A stretch of DNA of 64,000 bases from Paenibacillus protaetiae (lineage in GTDB: Bacteria; Bacillota; Bacilli; Paenibacillales; Paenibacillaceae). The position numbers and the translations under genes were made by a program. Every line of letters begins with the position of its first letter. The first letter of the stretch is position 1. Positions 36,015 to 45,037 of the stretch are shown here, one piece after another. The notes below the pieces were generated by a model. The model searched no databases. It saw nothing but the letters and a program-made list of their open reading frames with translations, and was not told the DNA's origin. The stretch covers positions 3,592,001 to 3,656,000 of the forward strand of contig NZ_CP035492.1 of the NCBI RefSeq assembly GCF_004135365.1, written 5' to 3'.

Positions 36015-36482
36015 ATGCGAAAATATGGGGTATGGGCTTTAGCGGCGTTATGGCTGGTTGTGATATTTGCCTTTTCCAGTCAGCCGGCGGACTCGTCCAA
36101 CGAGTTGAGCGGCGAGGTGACTCGTACGGTTGCAGCGGCCGTAGATAAGGTAGCGGGTCATCAGAAACTGAGGGCGGATGGCGGTCTAAATCACCTGGTA
36201 CGTAAAAATGCGCATTTTTTCAACTATATGCTGCTGGGTGTGCTTGTCATGTTTGCGTTTGGCTACTGGAAGGCGGCAGGACCTGTGAAGCGGGCCGGAT
36301 GGGCGCTGCTGGGCTGTGCTTTATACGCATCTACGGACGAAGTGCATCAGTTGTTTGTAGACGGGCGCGGCGCGCAGGTGAAAGATGTTTTTATAGATAG
36401 TTCAGGGGCGTGCTTAGGCATCGCCCTTTTTGTTTGCCTGGAACTGCTCATCCGCAGAAGGAGAAGGCAGCGTCTTAACTAA
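36015..36482 (+). CDS. VanZ-family membrane protein
   Basis: The 155-residue protein has four membrane segments and the VanZ-like motifs FAFSSQPADSSNE, LVRKNAHFFNYMLLG and YASTDEVHQLFVDGRGAQVKD followed by DVFIDSSGACLG. The family is named for a teicoplanin-resistance accessory protein; most members, including this type, have no defined biochemical role but often sit near cell-envelope genes. It follows the epimerase by 12 bases and probably belongs to the same transcript. Confidence 0.88.
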   Translation: MRKYGVWALAALWLVVIFAFSSQPADSSNELSGEVTRTVAAAVDKVAGHQKLRADGGLNHLVRKNAHFFNYMLLGVLVMFAFGYWKAAGPVKRAGWALLGCALYASTDEVHQLFVDGRGAQVKDVFIDSSGACLGIALFVCLELLIRRRRRQRLN

Positions 36483-36505
36483 TACGCAAAGGAGTTTTGA
36501 TCGAC

Positions 36506-37462
36506 ATGAAAAAACTAATCCCGTTTTTAGCCCTCCTGGCGGCTGTGTGCCTGCTTGTTCCACTTGCCTCGGCCGCACCGGCAGCTGGCACGGTTCAAGT
36601 CCAGTCGCAGCCGGTTACGCTTGTGTTTGACGGGCAAAAGCTGCAGCTTCCAGAGGGGCAATATGCGTTCCTTTATGAAAATCGCACCTACGTGCCAATC
36701 CGCTTCATTTCATACGCCCTGCAAAAGTCTGTCAAATGGGACAATGCGGCCAAGACGGTCCGCGTAACGGAGCCAGCCCCCGAGGAGAAGGCGGCATTGG
36801 CTGACAGCTTGGCCAAAGCGGCGGCAGCAGCGCTGTCCTCGCCTGCTGCTCCGGCAAGCAGGCCGCTAACCATTACGCCGGTAACGGCGAAGCTTTCTTT
36901 TGACGGCACAGAGAAGGCTTTGCCGGCCGGCCAGTCCATTTACAACTACAACAATTCGATTTATGTGCCGATCCGGTTTCTGTCCGAGGCATCGGGCACG
37001 AATGTTAACTGGGATGGCAAGACGGGGACTATTACAGGGGAATCTGCATCTTACCGGGCGGCTCAAGGCGAGCAAGGCTCTGGCGGCGGGAATGAAGGAA
37101 ACGGAGACAGCGCAGGCGACGGATCAGGCCTAGTGGTGCAGCCGGGCAAGGAAAGCCTTGAAGACATTCAAGCGAAGGCGGAAAGCAAGCTGACGGCTTT
37201 GCAAAATACGTACGAACCTCAATTTCAAGCGATGATTGCCAATTACAAAAAAGCAGCGACGGATCAGGCGCGGAATTCGATTATTGCGCAAGGAGAAGCG
37301 AAGCTGGATGAATGCGATAAGAAGTTCCGGAAAATTTTGGACGATACGGCAAAAGAACTGCGAGCAAACGGCTATGATGCCTATGTAGACGGCATTATTA
37401 GCGGTTATCAGGCGCAATATGACGCGATGCTGGACGAAGGTTTTGCTGAGCTTATGGGCTAG
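36506..37462 (+). CDS. Exported protein with two copper-amine-oxidase N-terminal domains
   Basis: The 318-residue protein has a signal peptide (MKKLIPFLALLAAVCLLVPL, cleaved near ASA) and two copies of the CuAO-N fold (about residues 30-90 and 110-180), each with the YVPIRF motif. A Gly/Ser/Asn-rich linker follows, then a helical C-terminal third (about 215-318) that I do not recognise. These domains are abundant in Paenibacillus exported proteins and act as envelope or substrate-binding modules; no oxidase domain is present. ATG 36506 lies 11 bases after GGAG; an upstream TTG at 36497 is too close to that site. Confidence 0.85.
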   Translation: MKKLIPFLALLAAVCLLVPLASAAPAAGTVQVQSQPVTLVFDGQKLQLPEGQYAFLYENRTYVPIRFISYALQKSVKWDNAAKTVRVTEPAPEEKAALADSLAKAAAAALSSPAAPASRPLTITPVTAKLSFDGTEKALPAGQSIYNYNNSIYVPIRFLSEASGTNVNWDGKTGTITGESASYRAAQGEQGSGGGNEGNGDSAGDGSGLVVQPGKESLEDIQAKAESKLTALQNTYEPQFQAMIANYKKAATDQARNSIIAQGEAKLDECDKKFRKILDDTAKELRANGYDAYVDGIISGYQAQYDAMLDEGFAELMG

Positions 37463-37506
37463 CTGAGCAGCGGGTCAGCTTTCGCACTGCTCCACATGCA
37501 GTATTC

Positions 37507-37563
37507 GGCGGGCGGCAGGCCTAAGCTTCAACAAGCTTGTTTGGGCCTGTCCTTTTGCCCGCC
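37507..37563. terminator. Long interrupted stem-loop after the copper-amine-oxidase-domain gene
   Basis: GGCGGGC (37507-37513) pairs with GCCCGCC (37557-37563). Inside are AGGCC (37517-37521) with GGCCT (37544-37548), and AAGCTT (37523-37528) with AAGCTT (37533-37538). A T-rich stretch begins 8 bases later on the plus strand. It may end transcription from both sides. Confidence 0.5.
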
Positions 37564-37567
37564 TTAA

Positions 37568-37699
37568 CTATTTAAACATTTTTTTGCGCCGCTGCTCGCC
37601 AATTTTATACCATAATGCGCCGTGTTCATCCCGGAATATGCGGATCTTTATAACTGCCAGCGGCGTCCAAATTTCTTTAAACATCAAATAACCGGCCAA
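37568..37699 (-). CDS. Possible small basic protein of 43 residues
   Basis: The minus strand encodes an open frame containing MFKEIWTPLAVIKIRIFRDE and then HGALWYKIGEQRRKKMFK, ending at TAG (37570-37568). Codon choice looks like that of real genes here, and the peptide is aromatic and basic rather than random. TTG 37699 has AGGTGAT just upstream; GTG 37708 and ATG 37684 are other starts in frame (46 and 38 residues). I do not recognise a family. It is divergent from hpf, and the stem-loop beyond its stop could end its transcript. Confidence 0.45.
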   Translation of the reverse strand: MAGYLMFKEIWTPLAVIKIRIFRDEHGALWYKIGEQRRKKMFK

Positions 37700-37881
37700 A
37701 CGAATCACCTTACCTTGTTAATTTCAATTCACTCTATTTTATCAGACCAAAGTCACAGATTTTGTCGAAATTAGGACTTTATTCATATTTATTTTGTTAA
37801 CGCTTTTTATACCTCTCTGTAAGCGAATTCACCGATTCTACAATGATTTATCAGAAAATTATGAATAAATAGAAAATACTT

Positions 37882-37910
37882 TTGTGGAGCCCAAGCGGAT
37901 ATGTTATACT
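37882..37910 (+). promoter_or_regulatory. Sigma-A-type promoter for hpf
   Basis: TTGTGG (37882-37887), a 17-base spacer and TATACT (37905-37910) lie 26 bases before the hpf start. The ribosome site AAAGGAGG follows directly. Confidence 0.65.
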
Positions 37911-37936
37911 AAGTTCATGTAAAGGAGGAATGCCAA

Positions 37937-38482
37937 ATGAAGTTAAACATTCGAGGTCAGCATTTACAGGTGACAGAGGCATTGCGAGATTACGTGGAGA
38001 AGAAGCTCAGCCGGCTGGAGAAGTATTTTGAATACGCCGATTCCGTCGAGACTGTAGCTACCTTATCCGTTACGAAAGGAAAACATGCGATTGAGGTAGC
38101 GATTCCGCTGCCGGGATTTATGTTAAGGGCAGAAGAAAAAAGCGGCGATATGTACGCATCCATCGACATGGTCGTTGATAAACTGGAGCGTCAAATCCGC
38201 AAACATAAAACGAAAGTGAACCATAAGCTGCGTTTTCAAGGCAGCGTGAAGACGCTGCTGAGAGAAGAGGGAGGCGCTGTCCGGGTACTGGACGAAGAAG
38301 AGGATTTCGAAGTGGTGCGTACGAAGCGCCATGCGCTGAAGCCTATGGATATTGACGAAGCCATATTGCAAATGAATTTGATAGGCCACAGCTTTTTCGT
38401 CTTTTCCAATATTGAGACCAAGCAGGTGAACGTGGTTTACCATCGCCATGACGGCAAATACGGGCTGATTGAACAAGGCTGA
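37937..38482 (+). CDS. hpf: Long-form ribosome hibernation promoting factor
   Basis: The 181-residue protein has the N-terminal S30AE/YfiA fold (MKLNIRGQHLQVTEALRDYV to about residue 105) and the C-terminal dimerisation domain (KPMDIDEAILQMNLIGHSFF to the end). This long form pairs two 70S ribosomes into an inactive 100S dimer in stationary phase. AAAGGAGG precedes ATG 37937. It stands before secA, a common Bacillales arrangement, but a strong terminator separates the two. Confidence 0.95.
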   Translation: MKLNIRGQHLQVTEALRDYVEKKLSRLEKYFEYADSVETVATLSVTKGKHAIEVAIPLPGFMLRAEEKSGDMYASIDMVVDKLERQIRKHKTKVNHKLRFQGSVKTLLREEGGAVRVLDEEEDFEVVRTKRHALKPMDIDEAILQMNLIGHSFFVFSNIETKQVNVVYHRHDGKYGLIEQG

Positions 38483-38540
38483 CCAGCGCCTCTTAAACCA
38501 GCGTATAATTAATAGGAAGCGATAAAAAATACATGTGAAT

Positions 38541-38576
38541 AAGAAGCCCCTTCTTTCAGTAAAGAAGGGGCTTCTT
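38541..38576 (+). terminator. Strong intrinsic terminator after hpf
   Basis: A perfect 16-bp stem (38541-38556 with 38561-38576, core GAAGCCCCTTCTTT) has a CAGT loop and ends in CTTCTT. It is nearly symmetric and could act on both strands. Confidence 0.88.
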
Positions 38577-38618
38577 GAGTGAACAAGGTGGCGATTGATG
38601 GAAATGCTCGCTCACTCG

Positions 38619-38647
38619 TTGCGACGATGCTTGCAAACTGTTACAAT
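38619..38647 (+). promoter_or_regulatory. Sigma-A promoter for secA
   Basis: TTGCGA (38619-38624), a 17-base spacer and TACAAT (38642-38647) lie just after the hpf terminator and 36 bases before the secA start. Confidence 0.6.
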
Positions 38648-38683
38648 TTAAGGCAAACAGGCGATTCACGAAAGGGGAAGACC

Positions 38684-41191
38684 ATGCTCGGATTAGTAAA
38701 GAAAATATTCGGTGACGCCAATGAACGCGAAATTAAGCGGCTCATGCGCACGGTCGAAGAAATAAATGGGCTGGAGCCTCAAATCTCGGCTTTATCGGAC
38801 GAACAGCTTCGCGGCAAGACAGAGGAGTTCAAATCTCGGCTTGAAAAAGGCGCGGACATCGACGAGCTCCTGCCGGAAGCATTTGCGGTTGTCCGTGAAG
38901 CCTCCAAGCGCGTGCTTGGCAAACGTCATTACGACGTTCAGCTGATCGGCGGTATGGTACTGCATGAAGGCAAAATCCCGGAAATGAAAACCGGTGAAGG
39001 TAAAACGCTCGTTGCAACGTTGGGCGTTTATTTGAATGCTTTGCTGGGCAAAGGCGTCCATGTCGTTACGGTCAATGATTACCTGGCGATGCGCGACAGC
39101 GCGGAAATGGGCAAAATCTATGAATTCCTGGGCATGACGGTAGGCTGCAACCTGCACGGCTTGTCCCATGAAGAGAAGCAAGCCGCTTACGCTTGCGATA
39201 TTACTTACGGCACCAACAACGAGTTTGGTTTTGACTACCTGCGCGACAACATGGTGCTTTACAAAGAACAAATGGTACAACGCCCTCTTTATTATGCGAT
39301 TATCGACGAAGTTGACTCCATTCTGATCGACGAAGCCCGTACCCCGCTTATTATTTCGGGACAAGCTGCAAAATCGACGGAAATTTATCATTCGGCGGAT
39401 CGTTTTGTCAGCCGTCTGAAAGAAGAGGAAGATTACGTCATCGACGTGAAGCTCCGCAACGTCAACCTGACGGAAGCGGGCGTAGAGAAAGCGGAACGTG
39501 CTTTCCAGATCGACAACTTGTACGACCACGATAATGTGCTTCTGAACCATCATATCCAGCAGGCGCTGAAAGCCCGCGCGATTATGAAACGCGACGTTGA
39601 TTACGTCGTGCAGGAAGGCGAAGTCATTATTGTCGACGAATTTACCGGCCGCCTTATGGCCGGACGCCGCTACAGCGACGGTCTCCATCAGGCGATCGAA
39701 GCGAAAGAGCAGCTGAAGGTGCAGAACGAAAGCATGACGCTGGCAACGATTACGTTCCAGAACTACTTCCGGATGTACCGCAAGCTGGCCGGCATGACCG
39801 GTACGGCGAAGACCGAGGAAGAAGAGTTCAAGCGCATTTACGGGCTTGAGGTTGTGCAAGTGCCAACGAACCGTCCGAACATTCGTAAAGATATGCCGGA
39901 TGTTGTCTATAAAACCGAAAGCGGCAAGTTTAAAGCGGTTGTCGAGGAAATCGTTAAACGCCACAAAAACAACCAGCCGGTGCTTGTCGGTACGGTCTCC
40001 ATCGAAAATTCCGAGAAGCTGTCCGACATGCTGAAACGCCAAGGTGTTACGCATAAAGTGTTGAATGCGAAGTTCCATGCGGAAGAAGCAGAAATCATTT
40101 CGCATGCCGGCCAGGCCGGAGCGGTTACGATCGCGACGAATATGGCAGGCCGCGGTACCGATATTTTGCTGGGCGAAGGCGTAGCAGAACTGGGTGGTTT
40201 GCATATTATCGGTACGGAGCGCCATGAAAGCCGCCGGATTGATAACCAGCTTCGCGGTCGTGCCGGCCGTCAGGGCGACCCGGGTTCGACGCAATTTTAC
40301 CTGTCGCTGCAGGACGAGCTGATGCGCCGTTTCGGTGCGGACAACATTATGAATATGATGGACCGCCTTGGGCTCGATGAAGATCAGCCGATCGAAAGCC
40401 GCATGATTACGCGTGCGATTGAATCCGCGCAGAAACGGGTGGAAGGCAGCAACTTTGATACGCGGAAAGTGGTCCTGCAATATGACGACGTGATGAACCA
40501 GCAGCGCGAAGTTATTTATAAGCAGCGCCGTGAAGTGCTTGAATCGGAGAACATTCGCGAGATCGTGGCGACTATGATCAAACCTACGGTCGAACGAGTT
40601 GTCGAAGCGCACTGCTCGACGGATATTCCGGAAGAATGGGATCTGGATGCGATTGTGGAATATGTCCACGCGACGCTGCTTCCGGAAGACGCCATTACGA
40701 AGGATCAGCTCTGGGGCAAGGAAAAAGACGAGATGGTCGAATTCATCTACGGCAAGGTCGAGGAAGTATATGACAGCCGCGAGCAAGAGCTTGGCGCCGA
40801 AACGATGCGCGAGTTCGAGAAGGTCGTTGTGCTTCGCGCCGTCGACAGCAAGTGGATGGACCATATCGATGCGATGGATCAGCTTCGCCAAGGCATTCAT
40901 TTGAGAGCTTACGGCGGTACCGATCCGCTTCGTGAATACCAATTCGAAGGCTTCGAAATGTTCAAGGAAATGATTGAACATATTCAAGAGGAAGTCTCGA
41001 AATATATTATGAAAGCCCGCGTGCAGAACAACCTGGAGCGCCAAGAGGTGGCGAAAGGCCAAACGACAAGCGGCGGCAGCAGCGAAAGCCAGGAGAAGCG
41101 TCCGATCAAGCGTGATGCCCGCGTAGGACGCAACGATCTGTGCCCTTGCGGCAGCGGCAAGAAATACAAGCTGTGCCACGGCAAGGAATAA
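38684..41191 (+). CDS. secA: SecA preprotein translocase ATPase
   Basis: The 835-residue motor drives unfolded preproteins through SecYEG. It has Walker [14 protein letters not shown], the [19 protein letters not shown] Walker B and preprotein-crosslinking start, [33 protein letters not shown] (NBD2) and the C-terminal SecB/lipid-binding zinc site [19 protein letters not shown]. The length matches Bacillus SecA (about 840). ATG 38684 follows AAAGGGGAAG; a longer frame from 38579 has no ribosome site and lies across the promoter. Confidence 0.98.
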   Translation: MLGLVKKIFGDANEREIKRLMRTVEEINGLEPQISALSDEQLRGKTEEFKSRLEKGADIDELLPEAFAVVREASKRVLGKRHYDVQLIGGMVLHEGKIPEMKTGEGKTLVATLGVYLNALLGKGVHVVTVNDYLAMRDSAEMGKIYEFLGMTVGCNLHGLSHEEKQAAYACDITYGTNNEFGFDYLRDNMVLYKEQMVQRPLYYAIIDEVDSILIDEARTPLIISGQAAKSTEIYHSADRFVSRLKEEEDYVIDVKLRNVNLTEAGVEKAERAFQIDNLYDHDNVLLNHHIQQALKARAIMKRDVDYVVQEGEVIIVDEFTGRLMAGRRYSDGLHQAIEAKEQLKVQNESMTLATITFQNYFRMYRKLAGMTGTAKTEEEEFKRIYGLEVVQVPTNRPNIRKDMPDVVYKTESGKFKAVVEEIVKRHKNNQPVLVGTVSIENSEKLSDMLKRQGVTHKVLNAKFHAEEAEIISHAGQAGAVTIATNMAGRGTDILLGEGVAELGGLHIIGTERHESRRIDNQLRGRAGRQGDPGSTQFYLSLQDELMRRFGADNIMNMMDRLGLDEDQPIESRMITRAIESAQKRVEGSNFDTRKVVLQYDDVMNQQREVIYKQRREVLESENIREIVATMIKPTVERVVEAHCSTDIPEEWDLDAIVEYVHATLLPEDAITKDQLWGKEKDEMVEFIYGKVEEVYDSREQELGAETMREFEKVVVLRAVDSKWMDHIDAMDQLRQGIHLRAYGGTDPLREYQFEGFEMFKEMIEHIQEEVSKYIMKARVQNNLERQEVAKGQTTSGGSSESQEKRPIKRDARVGRNDLCPCGSGKKYKLCHGKE

Positions 41192-41222
41192 CAGCTGGGC
41201 TGTTAACGGCATAAAGTAAAAC

Positions 41223-41263
41223 ACGGCGTCGGAGCAGCTGCAGCGCGGCGGCTCCGGCGCCGT
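41223..41263 (+). terminator. Stem-loop after secA
   Basis: ACGGCGTCGGAGC (41223-41235) pairs with GCTCCGGCGCCGT (41251-41263), one G-T wobble, 15-base loop. The following T stretch is broken (CCCATGTTTATTT), so termination may be weak. Confidence 0.5.
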
Positions 41264-41319
41264 CCCATGTTTATTTAAGTGAATGGAAAGAAAGCATAAG
41301 ATTGAGGTGAAGTTACGCT

Positions 41320-42427
41320 ATGATAGATATTTCGGTCAAACAGGATTTGCGCGAAATGGCGAAGCGTCTCCAAGAACTCAGGGGGTCTCTTTGACTTAGA
41401 TCTGAAGCGGGAAATGATCGCCAACTTCGAAGAGAAAATGAGCGCTCCGGATTTTTGGGACGACAATGAGCGGGCACAAGGCGTAATCAGCGAATTGAAC
41501 GCCATCAAATCGGTAGCGGAGCAATACGAACGGTTTAATCGCGACCATGAGGATCTGGAAACGATGCTCGAGCTTGCGGAGGAAGAAGAGGATGAAGCGC
41601 TGGATGAAGAACTGACGCAAGGCGTTGCCAAGCTGGTCGCCGAAATCAGCTCCTTCGAGCTGCAGCTGCTGCTGAATCAGCCATACGATAAGCTGAACGC
41701 CATTCTGGAGCTGCATCCGGGCGCCGGCGGTACGGAGTCGCAGGACTGGGGCCAGATGCTGTACCGGATGTACACGCGCTGGGCGGAGAAACGCGGCTTC
41801 AAAGTTGAAGTGCTGGATTATCTGCCGGGCGATGAAGCAGGGATCAAAAGCGTCACGATCATGGTTCGCGGCTTTAACGCTTACGGCTACCTGAAAGCGG
41901 AGAAAGGCGTCCACCGCCTCGTCCGTATTTCGCCGTTTGACGCTTCGGGTCGCCGTCATACGTCGTTTGTTTCCTGCGACGTGGTGCCGGAGATTAACGA
42001 AGATGTCGATATCGTTATCCGTCCGGAAGATTTGCGGGTCGATACGTACCGTTCGAGCGGCGCCGGCGGCCAGCATATCAATAAGACGGAATCCGCTATC
42101 CGGATTACGCATATCCCTTCCGGCATTGTAGTCGCGTGCCAGACGGAACGCTCGCAAATCCAGAACCGCGACAGAGCGATGACGATGCTCCGCTCCAAGC
42201 TGTATGAGCGCAAGCTCGAGGAGCAGCGCAAAGAGCTGGCGGAAATTCGCGGCGAGCAGTCGGACATCGCATGGGGCAGCCAAATCCGGTCCTATGTATT
42301 CCACCCGTACAGCATGGTCAAGGACCATCGCACCGGAGTGGAAACCGGCAACGTTGGAGCTGTCATGGACGGCGACCTGGATGCCTTTATCGACGGATAC
42401 TTGCGCAGCCAGATCCGCCACGAATAG
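41320..42427 (+). CDS. prfB: Peptide chain release factor 2, expressed by programmed +1 frameshift
   Basis: RF2 reads UGA and UAA stops. The gene starts at ATG 41320 and encodes 24 codons ([20 protein letters not shown] and RGSL) before an in-frame TGA at 41392-41394; synthesis continues in the +1 frame from GAC 41393 to 42427, giving about 368 residues. The second part has the stop-recognition SPF motif ([12 protein letters not shown]) and the peptidyl-hydrolysis GGQ motif ([16 protein letters not shown]). AGATTGAGGTGA provides the ribosome site. RF2 shortage favours the frameshift, so the gene regulates itself. Confidence 0.96.
41379..41395 (+). promoter_or_regulatory. RF2 programmed frameshift site
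   Basis: The classical layout is present: an internal Shine-Dalgarno-like CAGGGGG, then CTT TGA C with CTT at 41389-41391 and the TGA at 41392-41394. Peptidyl-tRNA on CTT slips forward by one base onto TTT. Confidence 0.95.
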
Positions 42428-42462
42428 CAGCAGGCTTAGTCCTCCCTGCCAAGGATGCAACA

Positions 42463-42505
42463 TAGCCTCTTTCCTCCTTCAACCGGGAGGGAAGAGGCTA
42501 TTTTT
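42463..42505 (+). terminator. Intrinsic terminator after prfB
   Basis: TAGCCTCTTTCCTCC (42463-42477) pairs with GGAGGGAAGAGGCTA (42486-42500) with one mismatch and an 8-base loop, then five T. Confidence 0.92.
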
Positions 42506-42542
42506 ATGCGCAGAACGTGTGCTGCTGGAGCATTTTACATAA

Positions 42543-42576
42543 TTGTATTATTATAAATCCGCATGTATAATAATAC
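42543..42576 (+). promoter_or_regulatory. Arginine-operon promoter inside a perfect inverted repeat (likely ArgR/AhrC operator)
   Basis: TTGTAT (42543-42548), a 17-base spacer and TATAAT (42566-42571) form a promoter. GTATTATTATA (42545-42555) and TATAATAATAC (42566-42576) are perfect inverted repeats of 11 bases with a 10-base spacer. The right half with CATG before it resembles the ARG box (CATGAATAAAAAT type). A bound repressor would cover both promoter elements. Position upstream of argC supports ArgR/AhrC control by arginine. Confidence 0.7.
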
Positions 42577-42659
42577 GGAGAGTTTTTATTTTCCATGAAC
42601 GGCTGATATCATATAAAATAAATGAGTGCGTGACAAGTTCTCATAGGGAGAGAATGCAA

Positions 42660-43709
42660 ATGAGCGAAAAAATAAAAGCGGCCATCGTAGGCTCGACCGG
42701 CTACGGCGGCGTAGAGCTGTACCGTCTGCTGGCTTCGCATCCTTACGTGGAAGTGACGTCCGTCACCTCCTCGTCGAGCCCGGGCTCCTTGTTTTCCGAA
42801 GGTTACCCGCATTTAACGGATATTCATCAGGAACCGCTTGATGAAGTGAATCCGGAGTTATTGAAATCGAAAGCGGATGTTGTGTTTCTGGCGACGCCGG
42901 CGGGCGTAGCGACAAAGCTGGCTCCGCAGCTGCTGGAAACAGGCCTGAAGGTTATCGATTTGTCCGGAGACTTTCGCCTGAAATCCCCTGCTTTATACGA
43001 GCAGTGGTACAAGAAACAGCCGGCAGACGAAGCGTATTTGGAGCAGGCGGTGTTTGGCCTGGCGGAAGTTTATGGCGAGCAGGTGAAAGGCGCTTCGTTT
43101 ATTTCCAATCCCGGATGTTACGTGACAGCGACGACGCTTGGCCTTGTGCCGGCGCTGGAAGCGGGCTGGATTAAGCCGGACACGATTATTGTAGACGCCA
43201 AATCGGGCGTATCCGGTGCAGGACGCGGCGTCAGCCTAGGCAATCATTATTCCGAAGTGAATGAAAATTTGAAAGCATATAAGCTGAACAAGCATCAGCA
43301 TATTCCGGAAATCGAAATGGTGCTGTCGGATGCGGCAGGCGAGCCGGTTGTCATCACCTTCTCGACCCATCTGACGCCGATGACACGCGGCATTATGGCG
43401 ACGATATATGCGAAGGTGGATGGCAGCCGCAGCGCGGCTGATTTTATCGACCTTTACCGCAGCTACTATGAAGGCCGCCGCTTCGTTCGCGTGCGCGGGG
43501 AAGGCATTCTGCCGTCCACGAAGGAAGTATGGGGCTCCAACTACTGCGATATCGGCTTTGCTTTTGACGAAAGAACAGGACGCATCACCATCGTGTCGGT
43601 TATCGACAACCTGGTGAAAGGCGCCGCCGGCCAGGCGATCCAGAACCTGAATCTGATGATGGGCTGGGATGAATCGCTAGGCTTGCAGTTTGTTCCGGTA
43701 TATCCGTAA
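42660..43709 (+). CDS. argC: N-acetyl-gamma-glutamyl-phosphate reductase
   Basis: The 349-residue NADPH-dependent enzyme catalyses the third step of arginine synthesis. It has the cofactor loop AAIVGSTGYGGVELYRLLA, the catalytic Cys in SNPGCYVTATTLGL, KSGVSGAGRG, and HQHIPEIEM. ATG 42660 is 9 bases after AGGGAG; ATG 42654 is too close and ATG/TTG further up have no ribosome site. It opens the argCJBDFGH operon. Confidence 0.95.
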   Translation: MSEKIKAAIVGSTGYGGVELYRLLASHPYVEVTSVTSSSSPGSLFSEGYPHLTDIHQEPLDEVNPELLKSKADVVFLATPAGVATKLAPQLLETGLKVIDLSGDFRLKSPALYEQWYKKQPADEAYLEQAVFGLAEVYGEQVKGASFISNPGCYVTATTLGLVPALEAGWIKPDTIIVDAKSGVSGAGRGVSLGNHYSEVNENLKAYKLNKHQHIPEIEMVLSDAAGEPVVITFSTHLTPMTRGIMATIYAKVDGSRSAADFIDLYRSYYEGRRFVRVRGEGILPSTKEVWGSNYCDIGFAFDERTGRITIVSVIDNLVKGAAGQAIQNLNLMMGWDESLGLQFVPVYP

Positions 43710-43765
43710 ACGTAAAAGATCTTTTGCAGCAGCACACGTAAATGGAGAAGGAGACTTGTTCAGAC

Positions 43766-45001
43766 ATGGGAACAAATCAACATGCGTTCAAGGTCGTAGC
43801 CGACGGCTCGATCACTACGCCTAAAGGATATAAAGCCGGAGGCCTGCACTGCGGCCTGAAAAAAACGGACCGCCATGACCTTGGCGCCATCGTCAGCGAA
43901 GTGCCGGCGGTAGCGGCCGGCGTCTATACGCTGAATGCGTTCCAGGCGGCGCCTATCCGCGTTACGCGCGACAGCATTGAATCGGACGGCCTGCTCAGCG
44001 CCGTTATCGTCAACAGCGGCAATGCCAACGCGGTAACGGGCAAGCAAGGGGAAGCGGACGCTTACGAAATGCGCAGCCTGTTTGCGGAAAAAATCGGCGT
44101 GCCTGCCGCTCATGTGGCGGTAGCATCAACGGGCGTCATCGGCGAGCTGCTCAAAATGGACAAAGTGCGCGACGGCATCAGCCGCCTTCCGGAGAAGCTC
44201 GACGCTTCCGAAGCAGGCGCGGACGGCTTTTGCCAGGCGATTTTGACAACTGACCTGGTCAAAAAATCGGTATGCGTGGCAGTCGAAGTGAAAGGCCAAA
44301 CCGTCCATATCGCCGGCGCCTCCAAAGGTTCGGGCATGATTCATCCGAACATGGCGACGATGCTTGGCTTTATGACGACGGATGCGAACATTGGCGCGGA
44401 CGCGCTGCAGCAGCTTTTGCGCCGTGCGACGGATTTGACCTTTAATATGATTACGGTAGACGGCGATACAAGTACAAACGATATGCTGGTCGCGATGGCG
44501 AACGGCCTTGCCGGCAACGAGCAGCTGTCACCGGCGCATCCGGACTGGGCAGCGTTTGAAGCGGCTTTTGTGTATGTGTGCGAAGTGCTGGCCAAAGCGA
44601 TTGCGCGTGACGGCGAAGGAGCGACAAAGCTCGTCGAGGTGCAAATCCGCGGAGCGGAATCGGATGAAGCGGCACGCGCGATTGCGAAGACGGTCATCGG
44701 CTCGTCGCTCGTGAAATCGGCGATGTTCGGCGCGGACGCGAACTGGGGCCGCATCATTGCGGCGGTAGGCCGCTCGGGACAGCAGGTCAACGTGGACACG
44801 GTAGACGTGCGCATCGGCGACATCGTAACGCTGGAGCAGTCGCGTCCGGTTGCTTTTGACGAGGAAGCGGCTCTTGCTTATTTGAAAGGCGACACCGTTG
44901 TCGTCATCGTGGATCTGCATATGGGGGGCAGCTCGGCAACGGCTTGGGGCTGCGATCTGACCTATGACTATGTGCGAATTAACGCGGCTTACCGAACGTA
45001 A
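43766..45001 (+). CDS. argJ: Bifunctional ornithine acetyltransferase/N-acetylglutamate synthase
   Basis: The 411-residue protein recycles the acetyl group from N-acetylornithine to glutamate, and in bifunctional forms also uses acetyl-CoA. It is autoproteolysed before the Thr of HPNMATMLGF (about residue 198), whose motif KGSGMIHPNMATML is intact. No separate argA is seen. It starts at ATG 43766 after AAGGAG (12-base spacing); ATG 43742 lacks a ribosome site. The C-terminal half has NDMLVAMANG and FGADANWGRI. Confidence 0.94.
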   Translation: MGTNQHAFKVVADGSITTPKGYKAGGLHCGLKKTDRHDLGAIVSEVPAVAAGVYTLNAFQAAPIRVTRDSIESDGLLSAVIVNSGNANAVTGKQGEADAYEMRSLFAEKIGVPAAHVAVASTGVIGELLKMDKVRDGISRLPEKLDASEAGADGFCQAILTTDLVKKSVCVAVEVKGQTVHIAGASKGSGMIHPNMATMLGFMTTDANIGADALQQLLRRATDLTFNMITVDGDTSTNDMLVAMANGLAGNEQLSPAHPDWAAFEAAFVYVCEVLAKAIARDGEGATKLVEVQIRGAESDEAARAIAKTVIGSSLVKSAMFGADANWGRIIAAVGRSGQQVNVDTVDVRIGDIVTLEQSRPVAFDEEAALAYLKGDTVVVIVDLHMGGSSATAWGCDLTYDYVRINAAYRT

Positions 45002-45037
45002 GAAGGGCTGCTGCGGCTAGAAGGGACAGGGGCAACA

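Noticed and set aside
38792-41224. An 810-codon open frame on the minus strand opposite secA
   Set aside because: It mirrors secA codon by codon, has no ribosome site or known domain, and similar antisense frames lie opposite ugd, prfB, argG, argH and uvrA. Biased codon use in the real genes explains them.
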